Of a DNA stretch of 64,000 nt, positions 18,994 to 33,125 are shown in pieces. The translations under genes and the position numbers were made by a program. The notes under the pieces were generated by a model. That model was not told the origin of the DNA. It saw nothing but the letters and a program-made list of their open reading frames with translations, and searched no databases. The stretch spans positions 496,001-560,000 of the forward strand of contig JAIVFJ010000006.1 of assembly GCA_025765615.1 (NCBI GenBank). The letters run 5' to 3'. Position 1 is the first letter of the stretch; every line of letters begins with the position of its first letter. The DNA comes from Zopfochytrium polystomum (Eukaryota; Chytridiomycota; Chytridiomycetes; Chytridiales; Chytridiaceae).

Positions 18994-21792
18994 CTACGGT
19001 CTGTGCCGGCCTTTCAATTTGCCGCCGCTGCTACTGCTGCTGCGCTGTGCAGCGCTGCCCTTGCTGCCGCCCTTGCCCCCCTTGCCGCCCTTTCTAGGCA
19101 ACGCAGCGCCCTCGAGTTTCGCGCCCTTTCCGGCCTTTCCCGGCGGCCGGCTCTGGTCGGTTCGCGCCGCGTCGGCGATCACAAGCGTCTCGTCCACCCC
19201 GGCCAACCAATCATCCCCCAAATCTCTTCGCCGCCTTGTTGGCGGCGCGGGCGGCGCTGCGGGCGCCGCGGACTCGGAACGCACGGAGCCGCCGTCCTCC
19301 TGAGGATCTTGCTCGTACTGGTCGGATACTATTCCCAGGAAGGATTGAGGAGGCTGGGCTGTCCCAGCCGATCCGGCAGCGGCCGGCTTGGAGGCTTCGG
19401 CTTTTTTGTCCTTTGACGACGTCGGCTTTGAGTTGCTCTGCTCTTCAAGCCGAAGTTCTTTGACGATTGAGCCGGATAGACTGGGAAGCCCGGGCAGGCC
19501 AAGAAAGGATACCGCGTATCGAGTTGCATTCTTCACCAAGATGTCTGTCGTTATTTCCATTGCTTTCGGCAGTCGGCGGTCTTACCAAGGGAGGGGAATG
19601 CGATGTTAGAAAGGCGACGGGCAGCAAGAAAATTATTTCGCTTACAGAATCGCATGTAGGCAATGCAGTTCTCCAATGCATCGGCGGTTCCGATCCTCTT
19701 AATACTGGCGGATACCGCCTTTATCCGCCGATGTAATCGATTCATTGTTGTCATGCTCATTTCAACCTCTCGGCGAACGGGAATCTTTGCCTTTCTCAGC
19801 ATCGTCAGAAAAGGCGCTTCAAACGGCGCCAAGATCATCACCGATCGACCTCCCCACCACCGCTTTTCGTCAAATTCAGCCGTCAGCGTTTCAGTCGCGC
19901 CCTCCACCGTTGCTGCAGCTCCGCGAATACTTTCTGCGACCGCCCTCCCCCGGCCGGTCCTCCCCACACGGTGAACGTACTGTTGCACGTTCTCCGGCAT
20001 CCCGACGTGGATAATGAGCTGAACGTCGGGAAAGTCCATCCCGCGCGCGCTGATGTCCGAGGAAAACAGCACGCAACCGGAGCGAGCGGCGCGAAAACGA
20101 TCCGCGGCCCGCGCCCTCGAGGCGGGATCCATTGCGCTGTGAAGAACTATCACTTCCAAGCCCGGGGTGCGCTCAAAAAGAGCTGCAGTGTGCTGACAGG
20201 TCCGCCAAGTGTTGAAGAATACAATAGCCTTTGGAGGAGTAAACGACGACGTCGCATGATGCTCTCCTTGCGAATGACTGAAAGCTTGAGAAGTTCCATC
20301 AAATACAGGTCGAGGCGCCTCTTGGAACAGGGCGTCCAGAATAGCAGCTATGTGCATTGAAATGGGATAGATTACATAGGTCTGTCGCGTAGAGTTGAGG
20401 CCAATAAGCTCATTTTCTGCTAGCTCGGTCGGCTTGTCCGCTTGCAGTCGTGTCAAACCCGCCGTGGGGACTTCTTTCCGCATTTCTCTCTCCACGTCGA
20501 TGGTGAGGGGGGGTTCAGGCTGGGTCATCACACGGCTTAGCGTCTTGCTCAATCCCTCCGATAGAGTGGCGGTGATACAATACGTTTGCCGGTCAGTATT
20601 CAGCTTTTTGAGAATCTTCACCGTGTCTGTATATGTGTTGCACAACAGTCGGTCTGCTTCATCCACTATAACCTTGATTGTGGGTTCATTAAGCAACGGA
20701 ATTCTTGCCGGCAGGCGGGGGAACAACACTCACCAACCGAACGTCGCTGAGCCGTTTGCGAATAAGAGATTCTCCTTGATACATATCCAGTAATCTTCCG
20801 GGAGTTGCCACCCAAAGCTGCCTTTTCCCCCCATAGATGATATCTCTAAGAAGTGTGGTCCTTTTGGCATCGGTTGTAAAAATAAACGCGTCCATGGCGT
20901 GCGCTCGAAAGAGCGCCCTCGCCGTATTGTACACTTGCTGCGCGAGTTCCCTCGTCGGCACCAGGACCAGGACCATGACCTTGTTCACGGTAGGCGGCTT
21001 CATGCGCACCACTTTCTCCACAGCCGCCACGGCGTACGCGACGGTCTTGCCCGTGCCCATGCGCGCTCGCATGACGATATCGCGGTGTCGGGTTTCGGGG
21101 CTCGCCGCAGTCTCCACGAGGCGAACCTGCGTCATCGTCGGGCGCTCGTACCGGAACGCCGGGTGCATCTGGATGCACTTTTTCGTCTTTTCCGAAACGT
21201 CGGGAAAGTCGCTCCACAACATCTTTGGCCTCGCGGGCCCGGGCCCGTCCGTCGTAGAAGGCTGCAACTCTGGCTGCTCGGCAGAGGTTTGGGTGTCGTT
21301 GGAAGGCCGGTCAGAGTTTGATCGCTCGTCTATCTCGAGCTGACTGAGCTCCGATTCAATGCGCGCCAGCAGCACCAGCTCCGATGCGTCCGTCCCGCTG
21401 TCGTTTCGGCCCCAGACCGGCTCTGAGCTGTTTGCGATCGGCGGCTGGGACCCGTTCGAGTCACTCGATATCCAGCGTCTTCGGGGAGTTGACACTGCGC
21501 GCGCGCGCCCTCTGCAGTCGGCGGTATCTTTTGGAGAACTGCGGCACCGACGGACATGAGCGTAGCTAACGAGCGGGCGACCGGTGCATGAAAGAGTCCC
21601 AGTCGGGCCAAAATGTGCGAGGCCGAACGGTGTCCGGCATGGTGGTGATGAAGAGGAGACAGCCGCGACGGCTGCCCGGCGGACAAGGCAAGGCTTCATT
21701 TTGTCGGAGCTTTGCGTGAAGTCCCGACGCCATGGAAGCCACCACCGCAAGGCCGGCTCGTCCACCCCTTCGACGACAAACGCCTTAAACAT
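18994..21792 (-). CDS. DEAD-box RNA helicase, probably mitochondrial (Mss116-like)
   Basis: Three exons: 21792-20734, 20672-19646 and 19562-18994 (884 aa). All helicase motifs are present: ARMGTGKT (I), PTRELA (Ia), TPGR (Ib), VDEADR (II), TAT (III), IVFFNT (IV), ARGMD (V) and HRVGRTGR (VI). After the helicase core comes a Lys/Gly-rich tail (SKGSAAQRSSSS and similar) like the RNA-binding tails of Mss116-type proteins. Mitochondrial location is inferred from Arg/Ser/Ala-rich N-termini; an alternative ATG at 21699 (MKPCLVRRAAVAAV) would give a more typical presequence. Expected role: RNA remodelling, such as group I/II intron splicing or ribosome assembly. Confidence 0.9.
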
Positions 21793-21984
21793 GGCGCGCT
21801 GCAGCAACCAGCGCCACCTCCTGTATCTTTGCGCCGCCCACCTTCGGGCCACGGCTCGTCTCCGTCCTACACATCATTTTCTCGAGCCTCGCGGAATTCT
21901 CCGGACGAGGAGGCAAGCCGGACGAAGCAACTTTCCTCGGGGCCCTGAGCCGGAGTCCAACTCAAGTTTTGCAACAAGTATTTA

Positions 21985-24900
21985 TTACATATTTTTGTTT
22001 TCTTTTTCGTTAAGCCTTGCAGATCGCTTCTTCCCCTTGGTTGCTTTCGCCATTATCTCCAACTCGGGGAGCTTGGCTTGTTCCGCGTGCTTCGCAGCGG
22101 AGCGCGTGGTCATTTTTTCCAGCAATACTGGACGGTGCACGTGGCGTTGCGGATCGGCCTGTCGGCCTATATTATCCACTGTCGTTTCGTTTTCGGCACT
22201 TTCAGAATCGTCTGCTCCATCGACGACAGCCCTGTTGATTTTCTGAATCAGGTTTGAACTTTATTGGGAACCACGCTTACCGCTTTCGGGAACCAGGCTC
22301 CGCCGCCGTGAGCGAGTCGGTGGCAGCAGGCTCCACTGTCTCTGCGCCATCGACAGCCGAATTAGACGACTCCAATGCTTTTCCTAAATCCTGCCCCGCC
22401 TCAGCCGTATCGGACACAACCGGCCCAGCCGCGCCATCACAGAGCAGCTCTAGTTCAGCATCGGCAACCCAACGAACAGACTCCTTCAGAGCGCCAACGA
22501 TTTCGCCAAGACCCCTCCGTCGTCGTCGAATCAACTCCGTTCGCCGGCACTCCCTGTCCCGCTTGCTCGCTTCGGCCGTTTCCAGGATCTTTGCCACCCG
22601 CTCCGACTTTCGCCGCGACTCTTGCTTCGAGTCTGCCGCTGCCGCCGACGCCGACGCCGCCGACGCCATCCCGCCCGTTCCGCCGCGGGCCCTCTGCCTC
22701 ATTATGTGCGCCACGCGCCGCAGGTTTCGCAACTGGATGGAATTGTTACGGCTCACTTTGCACTGCGGGTGGAAGGAGCTGCCTCCCTGCTCCAGGCGGC
22801 CGCGGGCGAGCTCACGGATGTTACTAGACAGAGTGCTGCTTGAGGAGCAGGACGCAAGCAGGGTGACCTCCGAGGAAATGCCTGACGATCCAACTAGTAA
22901 AGGGAGATCCAACGAGCCGTCCTCGTCTGCGGTATCAGCTCCCAACGGCTGTAGAGTAACGTCCTGTCGACGAGTCGGCACTGGTGTTGGCGGGCCATCT
23001 GCTGCGGCTTTCTTTTTGTGACAGGCAGGCTTTTTGGGTACTTTGGTGCGAAGGCGTCGTCTGAAAAAGAACGGCTCCGACTCCAACACTTCTTCCGCAT
23101 TGACGTAGCTTGAAGCGACTGCTTTCAAAGGACTTGAAATGGGCCGCTGTGCGCAAGTAACACTGGCTGAGGCAGCGGCTTCGGATGTAATGGAGCTGGG
23201 TGGAGAATCCGGAAAAATGGAGGGCTTGGAGCTGGAGGCTTTCGACTTGAGTCTGCTTTGCGGTTTTGCTTTGCCTTGCTTCTTCCTTTCAGGCGATTTC
23301 TGTCCCGATGTTTCGTCTGAAAGAACTAATTAGATGATAAGAGGCTCTGTGCGTGAGGCTTACCAGCGACGCGCTTATTTTGGCCGATGAAGCCTAAGGA
23401 ACGACCACTTCAGCATCCGTAACATTTTTGTGGCCGAATCGACGCACGAATGGACCTACCTCTACACTTTTTGCTACCGCACAAGCATTTTTGCAGTGGG
23501 CCGAACGATTCGAATTTGTAATCGTAAGTAAGCTCAGTCCCAGCGGGGATGTCATCAATGGCAAAAATTCCCAATCTATACTCTCCTTGTACTAGCCACT
23601 TGTCAATATAGCAATTTGGCTCGCAGCTGTGATTGATATAACGAGCATCAGTGCCCTTCTTGCAAGCATCAATTACTTCGTGACGTCCGTAATTAAAAAA
23701 GTAGAAGCGATCCTGGTTCGCATAGTCCGAGACCATTCGATCCATACACGTCTTGAAGGATATTATTTCGCCGCGGTATTCGATAATCAGCTTGTCGCGT
23801 GGAATCATAGTCTCAGTACGGAGTCCGTAGCCTCGCGACTTTGCCCAGAAAACTGTGAGGTTTGCGTCGTCTTTTTGACGCTGAAACGCCTGGTTCGAGC
23901 ACAGATCACCGCAGGGGCATGACTGGGGCTCACACTCGATGAGCATGCAACGATTGAGGCATCTGCTGTCGCAACCACCTTCCTCCGAGCTGCATTGGCA
24001 AATGGGTGTGTTGTCGGGTTTGTTCGGCTTCCTGTCAACGAAAATATCTGCAAAGAGATAAAGGCGTGCAGTGACGTTAGAAGAGCCCGTGTAAGGTATT
24101 CCGTAAAATACGTCAAAACTTACTCCTGGAGATCTTGACGAAGCTGCTCGGCTTCCGCTTTACAGCCAACACATCTAATCGAGACACCCCGGACTCGACT
24201 CGAAGCACTTCGCTTCTCCACACATCGTACGGAAGTTGAAAGTCTTCCTCGGTCTCCAGTCGGGTTGCACTATAGTGCTGGGGTGCTGCAAAAGTGAACG
24301 GCGCGATTTCCGACCGGGCAGGATTCTTTCCCTTTGAAAGTACCGAAGCTGTGCCATGCTGCTCATCACTCTTATAATAGTTCGAGTAGAGCCCTGCGAC
24401 GAGGAAAGTTTTCTTTCCATACAGCTCCTTCAGCTCAGGTCTGCTCTCCCACTCTTTCTCGGCGGCACTAGCAATTTCGCCCGGTGGTTTCATTGCGGAT
24501 TTTTTTGGCAGCGTTCTCGTCTCAATGCTCCAGCCTTTCCGCCTGCTAGCGCCGTTGACCGAGCGAATAAGACTCTTCTTCGCTGCGATTTTCCGGATCT
24601 GGCCGCTGCGGGTTGCTTTCAAACTGTTTTTGGCCAGCAGAGGTCTCCTTTTCTCGAGCTTCGTCCCAGCAGAAGAAAGTCCGCGGGATTTGGATGCAGA
24701 CGCCGCCGAAGCGTGAGCGGAGCTGCTGCGAGTCATCATTTTCCTGGGAGCCGGGCCGAGTCGGCGACGTTTTTTAGATGGACGCAAGTCGTTTTCCGGT
24801 TTCAGCAGCCAGGACTGTTGCGTAGTTAAAGCGAGCGACGCGCACAGCGCCAGAGCGCGATCACCGACAAGGCCCGCTCCGCGAATGACGTCGCGTCCAC

Positions 24901-25939
24901 CAAGGACAGGGTCGCACTTCACGAGCAACGCGCTTGGGTTTGGACCCGATCTCTTTGCGCGCCCTTGGCATCTGGCGGCGACTAAAGCCGTCGCCTCCAT
25001 GATTGCATCGTACCGGATATGGGCGAGGACAGATTTAAGAGCCGGATTATCAGGTGTAACTGCCGCAGTTTCGGTTTGGGAGGTGGCTGGGGATGGAGGG
25101 AGCATGATCGACGCAAGCGGATCGAAAAGGGAGGTGGGGGGCGGCGATGCAAAGAACGACTTGATGTGGTCCAGGAGTTCGCCGTGTCTGCGGAGACCGG
25201 CATCATGGTCGGTGTGGGAGGCATTCAGCTGGCTTTGCGTGAGCTTCAGAGACAACATAGGCTTGTTGCCGGGTTCCCAGGACCAACTGCCGGCGAGTGG
25301 TTTAGACGAAGAACCATGAAAGGAGGGGGGGTCACTGATTGATCCAGATGTCGGACAAGGTGTCACGGGTGCGGTCTGCGCCGCCGACTCGGACAGGTCG
25401 GGTTGTTCCTCCCCTTCTCTCTGCCCCTTTGTAGTGTCGACGGATAGCCTGATCCTTTTCGCAGACGGTTTCTGTGCATCGGGTTGGCTATCAAGAGCTG
25501 AGCGCGACGATTTCGACGGCGTTCGAATAGTGGGCGGGACAGCCTTTCCTTTCGGTCCGAGCTCCAACAGTGGTGACGGTATTTTCCGACCGAGAGCTCG
25601 CGTAATCCGTGGAGTAGGGGGCGGCTTCGATTGCGAGGTTGGTTTGGCTAAAGCAGCTTGAGGGGGTCCAGTCTGGGCCAAAGCTCCTTGGGCGTGCTCT
25701 CTGGTGTGCATCATCTGCAGCGCGGTTGCCTCCGTCTCGGCCGGCACGTTGTCGTTGTCGTTGTCGTTCAAGTCGTTATCCTGTCCGGGGGGAGGGCAAG
25801 CGCGATCAAGCTCGGGCGAAGCTCTCAATGACTCCTCAGTCCGCAGCTGCGCTAGCCGCCCATCTTTCTCGTCGCTTGGGCAGGGGTCCGGGTCGCCGTC
25901 GGATGACGACGACGTTGGGGCGGATGTGCGACGAGGCAT
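21985..25939 (-). CDS. AWS-SET histone lysine methyltransferase (ASH1/NSD/SET2 class)
   Basis: Five exons: 25939-24124, 24047-23460, 23393-23364, 23316-22281 and 22231-21985 (1238 aa, phases agree). Domains: a long Ser/Pro-rich N-terminal part, a Cys-rich AWS domain (about 615-665), the SET domain (about 665-790; YGLRTE, NHSCEPNC, ELTYDYKFE), and post-SET cysteines (CLCGSKKCRG) that run into FIG encoded by a 30-bp exon. This architecture is typical of H3K36 methyltransferases acting on nucleosomes; which subgroup I cannot decide. The C-terminal part is Arg/Ser/Ala-rich with no domain I recognise. An upstream in-frame ATG at 26320 would add low-complexity residues; I chose MPRRTSAP at 25939. 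Confidence 0.9.
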
Positions 25940-27153
25940 CGCGCTCGTTCGGACAACGGGAGCGGCGAGCGGCTCGGCCACAACGAAGAAATTCTTGCGG
26001 GTGAACAAAAAGGGCAAAGATTTCTTTCGACCACACAGCGACATCAACATCAGAACCCATTCCCGTGTTGAAAAACGCTGGTGTGACCGTTGGTGAAGGC
26101 AGAGGGAGAAGCGAGGAGGAGGAGAACGACGAGGAGGACGAGGAGGAGAGATGCAAGCAAAACGGCGCTTCGTCGTCGCCCTCTCGGTCATAGCATATTG
26201 AGAGGGATGGGCCAGCAAAAAAAAAAAAAAAAAGACGGTGAATATGGGCCGCCGCACTCCTCCCTCCAGTCCGTTCCCTCCGTTTACCGACCGTCTTGTG
26301 TCAGCTTGCCTGCAATCCACCGTACTTGTCTGTTCCAGATATCCTTCGCCTAAATCGAGGTCGCATTAAAAATCACCAAGAAAAAGTTGGAAAAGAACCT
26401 CCCCGACCTCGTTTTGTGGAAGAAGTTTTGGAAGCGACGGAGTGGATATGGCGGAAGCGATCGTATCATGGAACGGCAGAAGCTCCCAAAGCAATCGTCC
26501 AGGGGTTGGTTGCGGCGGAGGCGCGGAGATCGGCTTGGGTTGACGCACTACGTTCGGCTGTAAGACGGCTCAAGGTGAGGGTTTGTCGCCAAATCGAGAA
26601 ATCAACGCAATGCATACATCAACGGGAAGCACGCCATCGTTTCCAGCCTTCATGTGCTCTAATCGGGCACGGAAGTTCGCCATGTCGGATTCGAGCTTTG
26701 ACGTGTACAAGTGGTACGCCGTGAACGCGGCTGATGTTTATGTGGATGGGTGGGATACATGCAAAATTTGAGGCGGTTAAGCCGGAACCTCGATCTATTA
26801 TGAAAAGGTCCAAACTAGCGAAAAGCGAAGATGCACCCAGCAGCTCGCTTCCGAGATTTATCTCGGGAAGCGTTCGGTGAAGGTGGGGGAAGAGTGCTCA
26901 ACTGATGACGCCAGCCGTGAACGGTAAAATCAAAGGCATCGCGCGTTCTTCGGTCTCAGCACGATGGACGTGATCTTGACTTTTCTACCGCACTGCACGG
27001 TGTCGTTGGAGCGTGAAGGTGGGGCTCTCGACGCTGCAGCGAGGGCTGGGTATCTGGATTGGGACGATCGATGGGTTGCCGCGCGCAACTTTTCTCGAAT
27101 TTCTTTTCCTTCGAGCGACGCCCTGTCGCTGTTCTTGTCAAGACACACCAGCG
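25940..27153. other. divergent intergenic region, possible small unrecognised gene on +
   Basis: This separates two divergent genes. Two short stretches on + look protein-like: 26339-26575 (ILRLNRGRIKNH, then WIWRKRSYHG and a helical Ala/Arg-rich tail) preceded by an acceptor-like ttccag, and 26640-26771 (KFAMSDSSFDVYKWYAVN, ending at TGA). A donor-like aaggtgagg lies between them, but the phases I tried do not join, so I do not call a gene. A run of 14 A lies at 26219. Confidence 0.4.
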
Positions 27154-28190
27154 ATGGCCCAAACGCTACTACCAGCCGCAACTGCAGCGCGATGCCTGCA
27201 GACGATCGCGAGCAGTCGCTGCCACGCTGCCACCTCGGTCCGCGTTGCCGCATCCCTCCACTGGTTCCATTCAGCATCCCCGGCAGCCGCAGCTTTTGTT
27301 CGGCGACCGGCTTCTTCCGCCGACCCGACAACCCAGCGGCTCCTTGATGCGTCGGACCCGGTGCTGCATCGGTACAACACGAGATCGCTCCGCCCGCAGG
27401 TTTACAAAAAGATGCATCGGAAGCTTTTGAAGGAGGACGTTACGAAAGAGGCTTCCAACTTGCCCAAGGACGCGGTGCAGGCCCTGACCGTGGCGCAAGA
27501 GCTGATCAAGAAGGGGGCGCTGAAGCGGGTGGGCTGGACTGGAAACAGGAAGGAGCTGTTTATGGAGAGGCTTCGAGCCGACGGCGGGGACAAGGTGCGG
27601 CGTGTTGTTAAGCTATATATCCAGCTCTGCGCTAATGCAGTACGAAAGATTGTAACCTTTTCTCAAAACATCCTGCACGTCGACTACACGCGATTCGTTT
27701 CCGTCCTCACTGACATTCGAGGTCTTTCTTTGAACGACGCGTTGTTGCAGCTGAAGTGGCAGCGTAAAAAGATCTCGCTCAAGATGGAGCAAGTCTTGGC
27801 CAATGCGATTGTGAAAGCAAAAGATGAGGGACTGGACCTTTCCAAAACATACGTTGGTAAGTGTTCGTGAATTTAGACTAAAGAAGTTGTTGCTTAGAGT
27901 GCCGTTCCTCCACAGCTGACTGCTTCGTTGAACGAAACGGCGCGGTATTATCGCAAGAGTTTGTCCGACGTTTCATCCGCGGCCGGGGTCGGTACGGCGC
28001 AACACCGCATCCCGTTTCGTCGCTTGTGGAGGTTACCCTTCAAGAACGGGAAAGACCCTTTGACAGACGCCTGGCAGACCCTCTGGAATGGATTCGCAAC
28101 CGTCTGCGCAGCCGTGTTCGGGATCAAACCCCTTCGCCAGAGGAAGTTTATCGCAAAACCAAGCGCCAGGAGAAACAAATTTATTCTTGA
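27154..28190 (+). CDS. MRPL22: mitochondrial large-subunit ribosomal protein uL22m
   Basis: Two exons, 27154-27856 and 27916-28190 (325 aa). The core carries the uL22 signature: DIRGLSLNDALLQLKW, helix LKMEQVLANAIVKAKDEGLDLSKTYVA, and in exon 2 the GRGRYG loop followed by LVEVTLQER, the hairpin that lines the exit tunnel. The start MAQTLLPAATAARCLQTIASS is a good mitochondrial presequence. The intron (gtaagt to cctccacag, 59 bp) interrupts the tunnel-loop region. The stretch KLYIQLCANAVRKIVTFSQ around residue 155 fits the family less well and could hide an unrecognised intron. It converges with the BAR-SH3 gene, 43 bp away. Confidence 0.9.
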
Positions 28191-28233
28191 ATGACTGCTC
28201 GTAGTAGTAGTAATAAATATAAAGAAATGAATA

Positions 28234-29705
28234 CTACAGCTCGGCAACGTAGTTGCCCGGGAAGATTCCCGTAGTTCCCCGCAAGCGACCGGTCCACCAG
28301 TCGTTGGCGTCCTCGGTCTTGTTAATGAGTTCGATCTTGTCGTCGCGGTGGAACGACAAGTCTCCTTCTGTTTCCGAAGAGTAGTCGTACAAAGCCACCA
28401 CGTACTTCGCCGCACCCGCTCTATTCGATACACCCGGCGAAGCGGCGGAGGCCCCTTCGTCTGCCCACGGTGACGGTGCCAGGCTTTGATGCATTCCGGC
28501 AAAGCTGAATGCGCCTCCGCCGCCGCCGCCGGTGGATTCATAGTCGGGAGGAGGCGCGTAGCCGGGCGAGAGCTGCTTGCTCCCGTCAACGGGGGAAACC
28601 TCCGCCGACGCGGTCTGGTATCCGTCGTCCGCATACTCTGCGCCGTCGTAGAGCGCGGCCGTCCCTCCCGACAAGGTCTTCCTGTTCTTCGCCAGCAGCG
28701 TCAAGTCGTCAAAGAGCGCGGTCTGCGCCTCCGCCTTTGCCTCGAACCCGGCCGCGGCCGAGACGCGGCTGTCAAAGAGGGGCTGGTGGATCACGTTGCG
28801 GTACCCGTCGACCAGGACGCGGTGGACCTTGAGCTGGTACCAGTACAGCGTCTGGAAGCATGGGTCGATGAAGGGCGCCTTGAGGCGCAGGAGCGCCGGG
28901 ATCTGCTGCTTCAGGAGGTTGTTGATGTGGTTGTAGTCGCGTGAGGCCTGGTCGAACGCGGCTTCGTAGCGGCCGAGGGACTTTTCGTCCGATATGGAGC
29001 GGTCGGGCTTCTCGCGCAGCTTCTTGACGCTCTCGCGGTGGCGATCGTAGTCGAGCAGCTTGTGGGAGCGCTTGACGATCACCCGCTTGACAGAGTCCAG
29101 GAGCAGGACGAGCTCTGCGGTGGGCGCCACTACGCGGCGTTCGATCACCTCCAGGTCCGGGAGCAGGTACTCGCGCGCGCGTCGCGAGAACTCGGCAAAG
29201 GCCTCGGCGGCTTGAAGAGAGACCTGCGGGGTTTCCTTGGGAATCTTTTTTGGGACGAAGACGGTTTTTTTTATTTTTTTAATTTTTTTTATTTTGTTGG
29301 TGGCGTGGGAGGAGAACGTTGTCAGCCGCAAAGTAGAAAAGAAGTTGGGATTTCAAAACTAACCGATTTTGAACTCGAGTTGAGAGATGGCCTCTGATAA
29401 TCAGGGCTGACCGGAGATGCTCCCGACGCCGAAGCCGCAGAGGGCGAGTAGGTCGGAGCGACAATAGGTTCGTAGACCTCCTTCAAAGTCGATGCGAACG
29501 ACTCTTGGTGCGCTAGCATCAGCGAGAGCGAGTCCTTGAACTTTTTCGCGTCTTCGTGGAGCTTTCTAGCGTTCGCGTCAAAGAGCTTGAAATTCTCCTC
29601 GATTTCGGTGAACTCGGGATCTTGCGTGCCCTCGGCGTAGCCTGCCCGCGTCATTACCAGCTGGGGCAGCCGGGCCACCGCCTTTGTTAGGCCCTTCCAA
29701 GACAT
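28234..29705 (-). CDS. RVS167: BAR-SH3 protein (amphiphysin/Rvs167-like)
   Basis: Two exons, 29705-29364 and 29223-28234 (443 aa). The N-terminal 270 residues form a BAR domain (MSWKGLTKAVARLPQLV amphipathic start, DPEFTEIEENFK, VIVKRSHKLLDYDRH, SLGRYEAAFDQASRDYNHINNLL, FIDPCFQTLYWYQLKVHRVL). A Gly/Ser/Pro linker and a C-terminal SH3 domain follow (VVALYDYSSETEGDLSFHRDD, WWTGRL, GIFPGNYVAEL). BAR domains bend membranes, and the yeast homologue acts with actin at endocytic sites. The first exon ends at a less usual donor (gttagt). The 140-bp intron is A/T-run rich. The insert at about residues 88-112 (Ser/Pro-rich) is longer than in yeast. Confidence 0.92.
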
Positions 29706-30040
29706 TGATGTCGTACGAGTGAGTGTAAGTGAGTGTTGAAGTGTGAGTGTGCGTGAAAGAGAGAGAGAGAGTGTGTGTGTGTGTGTGTGTGAGCCGCAGG
29801 CCGGGGGGCGGTCCCGCTGCTGCTGATATGCTGCTGCTGCTGTGTTGTTTTGTTGGGCGGCGGAGTTGGGTTGGGGTGAGAGTGATTTGTGATTTTTCAG
29901 ACAAGTTGAGCACGTGACATTCTCCCTTCTTGTCAACAAAAAGAAAGAAAACCAACAAAAACTGGGGGGAAAAAAAAGAGAAAAGTAAACAGAGAGAGGA
30001 AAAAGAAAGAAAGAAAGAAATCGAAATATCCATTACGACC
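29706..30040. promoter_or_regulatory. shared divergent promoter region
   Basis: 335 bp between the start codons of the BAR-SH3 gene (-) and KRR1 (+). It holds (GA)n and (GT)n runs at 29757-29792 and purine-rich sequence just before KRR1. No clear TATA box. Confidence 0.5.
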
Positions 30041-31603
<1,563 letters not shown>

Positions 31604-31899
31604 ACTGTGTGGTTATTCTTCCGTTTTCCTTCGCGCTTTGGTTTCTTTGATGCGAGCCGAAGCGATGGCTCAAATATACTGTGCATTCTTGGATCCGCAC
31701 GAGTGTCCACTGCTAACCCGCGATCATGGCGCTCGCCCCGCTATCAACGCAGTTGTGGAGGCGAACGACGCTTGCGTATCTCATATCGTTTTTCCAGTCA
31801 CTTTATCGTACAAACCTGTCCGGCGGGGCGATCGTTTGAACAATCTCTTTCTTTTTTTTCAAGGGAGCTGCTGACACGGTTGACCTTTCTTTTTTGGCC
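31604..31899. other. intergenic spacer, no gene seen
   Basis: 296 bp between two genes on the same strand. It ends in a T-rich tract (about 31850-31895) just before the next start codon, which could be a promoter element or the end of a 5'-UTR intron. Confidence 0.5.
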
Positions 31900-32875
31900 A
31901 TGCAGCAACTCGACCCCGACAACAACATCTGGGTAGCTGCCAGCGACGGGGACATTGCGCTCGTCTCGGTAAGAGGAAAAATGCTTACTCGCCCAAGGAA
32001 GTCCCCTTCGTTAAAAGCATGGACGTGGTGGGAGGTCAAACCTCACGGCCCCCCCTTCGCTGGCAAGTGGGCGGAATGGATCTCTCTCTCTCTGTCTCTC
32101 AATCCAGCTTACATATTCCCCCTCTCTCGCTTGTCAAACCAACAAACCAGCAATTCATCGCCTCGGGCGTCTCGATCAACGCCAAAGACCCGAACGGCTA
32201 CACGCCCGTCGCGGCCGCGGCGTCCTACAACCACCTCGACCTTTTGCGGCTGCTCCTCCAGGGCGGCGCGGACCCCAACGTCGTCGACAACGAGGGGGAC
32301 ACGCCCCTGCACGTCACCGAGACGGTCGCCGTCGCTGAGATCCTGATCGCCGCCGGCGCGAACCCGCATGCGAGGAACGAGGAGGGGGTGCTGGTAGGTG
32401 GGGGCGGGAGGGAGCAGAAAATTGGGGTTGGAGGCCTCTGTTTTGATTGCGCGCTAACCTGTTTTTACTTCCGTTTCTTTCTTTCTTTCGTCGGGGGTGC
32501 CCTCTTCTCCAAGCCCATCGAGGTCGCTGACGAGGAAGAGCGGGACGAGCTTGTCGCTTACCTAAAGAGTTGAGTTGCCTGCCTGGCACCCTTTTTTGCG
32601 TCTGGTGCGCTTTGAGTCTAAAGTTCAGCCCCCCAGACTTCACGCCCGACTACCGGTCGGCCGAGCGGCACCTGCTTGACGGCGGCAGCGGGGCGCCGCA
32701 GTCCGAGACGGACGCGCTGCTGCACGTCCTGCAAGCGGGCGAGCATGTGGACGAGGAGACGGGGGAGCGGACGCTCAACATCGACATGGCGCGCTTGCAG
32801 GAGCTCGTTGCGTCCGGCCAGTTGGATGAAATCATTCGGATACAACGCGAGCGGGAAGAGCGAGGGGAGAACTGA
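31900..32875 (+). CDS. small ankyrin-repeat protein
   Basis: Four exons: 31900-31968, 32151-32393, 32514-32568 and 32637-32875 (201 aa). Residues about 1-105 form three ankyrin repeats (NNIWVAASDGD, NGYTPVAAAASYNHLDLLRLLLQGGADPN, EGDTPLHVTETVAVAEILIAAGANPHARNEEG). An acidic segment (VADEEERDELVAYLK) and a short helical tail ending REREERGEN follow. Overall it resembles small conserved ankyrin proteins of unknown function in yeasts. Donors at exons 1 and 2 are standard; exon 3 ends at a poor donor (gttgag), chosen because it keeps the frame. If that intron is not spliced, the protein stops one residue later. Confidence 0.8.
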
Positions 32876-33125
32876 ACGCGTGTGCTTTGTGTGCGCCAGG
32901 GGGGAGCCTTCCGAAATAGAAAAAAAAAAAAAAAAAAAGGGACCAAAACTAACTATGGGGGATGCGTGTTGAGGAAGAGAGAAAAAATAACAAGACTGCC
33001 CCCCAAAAAACAATTTTAGATCAAACTCGACTGGCAACCCAAATGGCCACTCTGCAACCCTGCCTCACAATAGCTGTAAGCGGATCGTACAGGGGCGCCT
33101 AATGAGGCAAAGACAAATTCCTGTT

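Noticed and set aside
26296..26771. Possible two-exon small protein gene on +
   Set aside because: Protein-like stretches exist, but donor and acceptor phases do not agree and no family is recognised; noted in the intergenic entry only.
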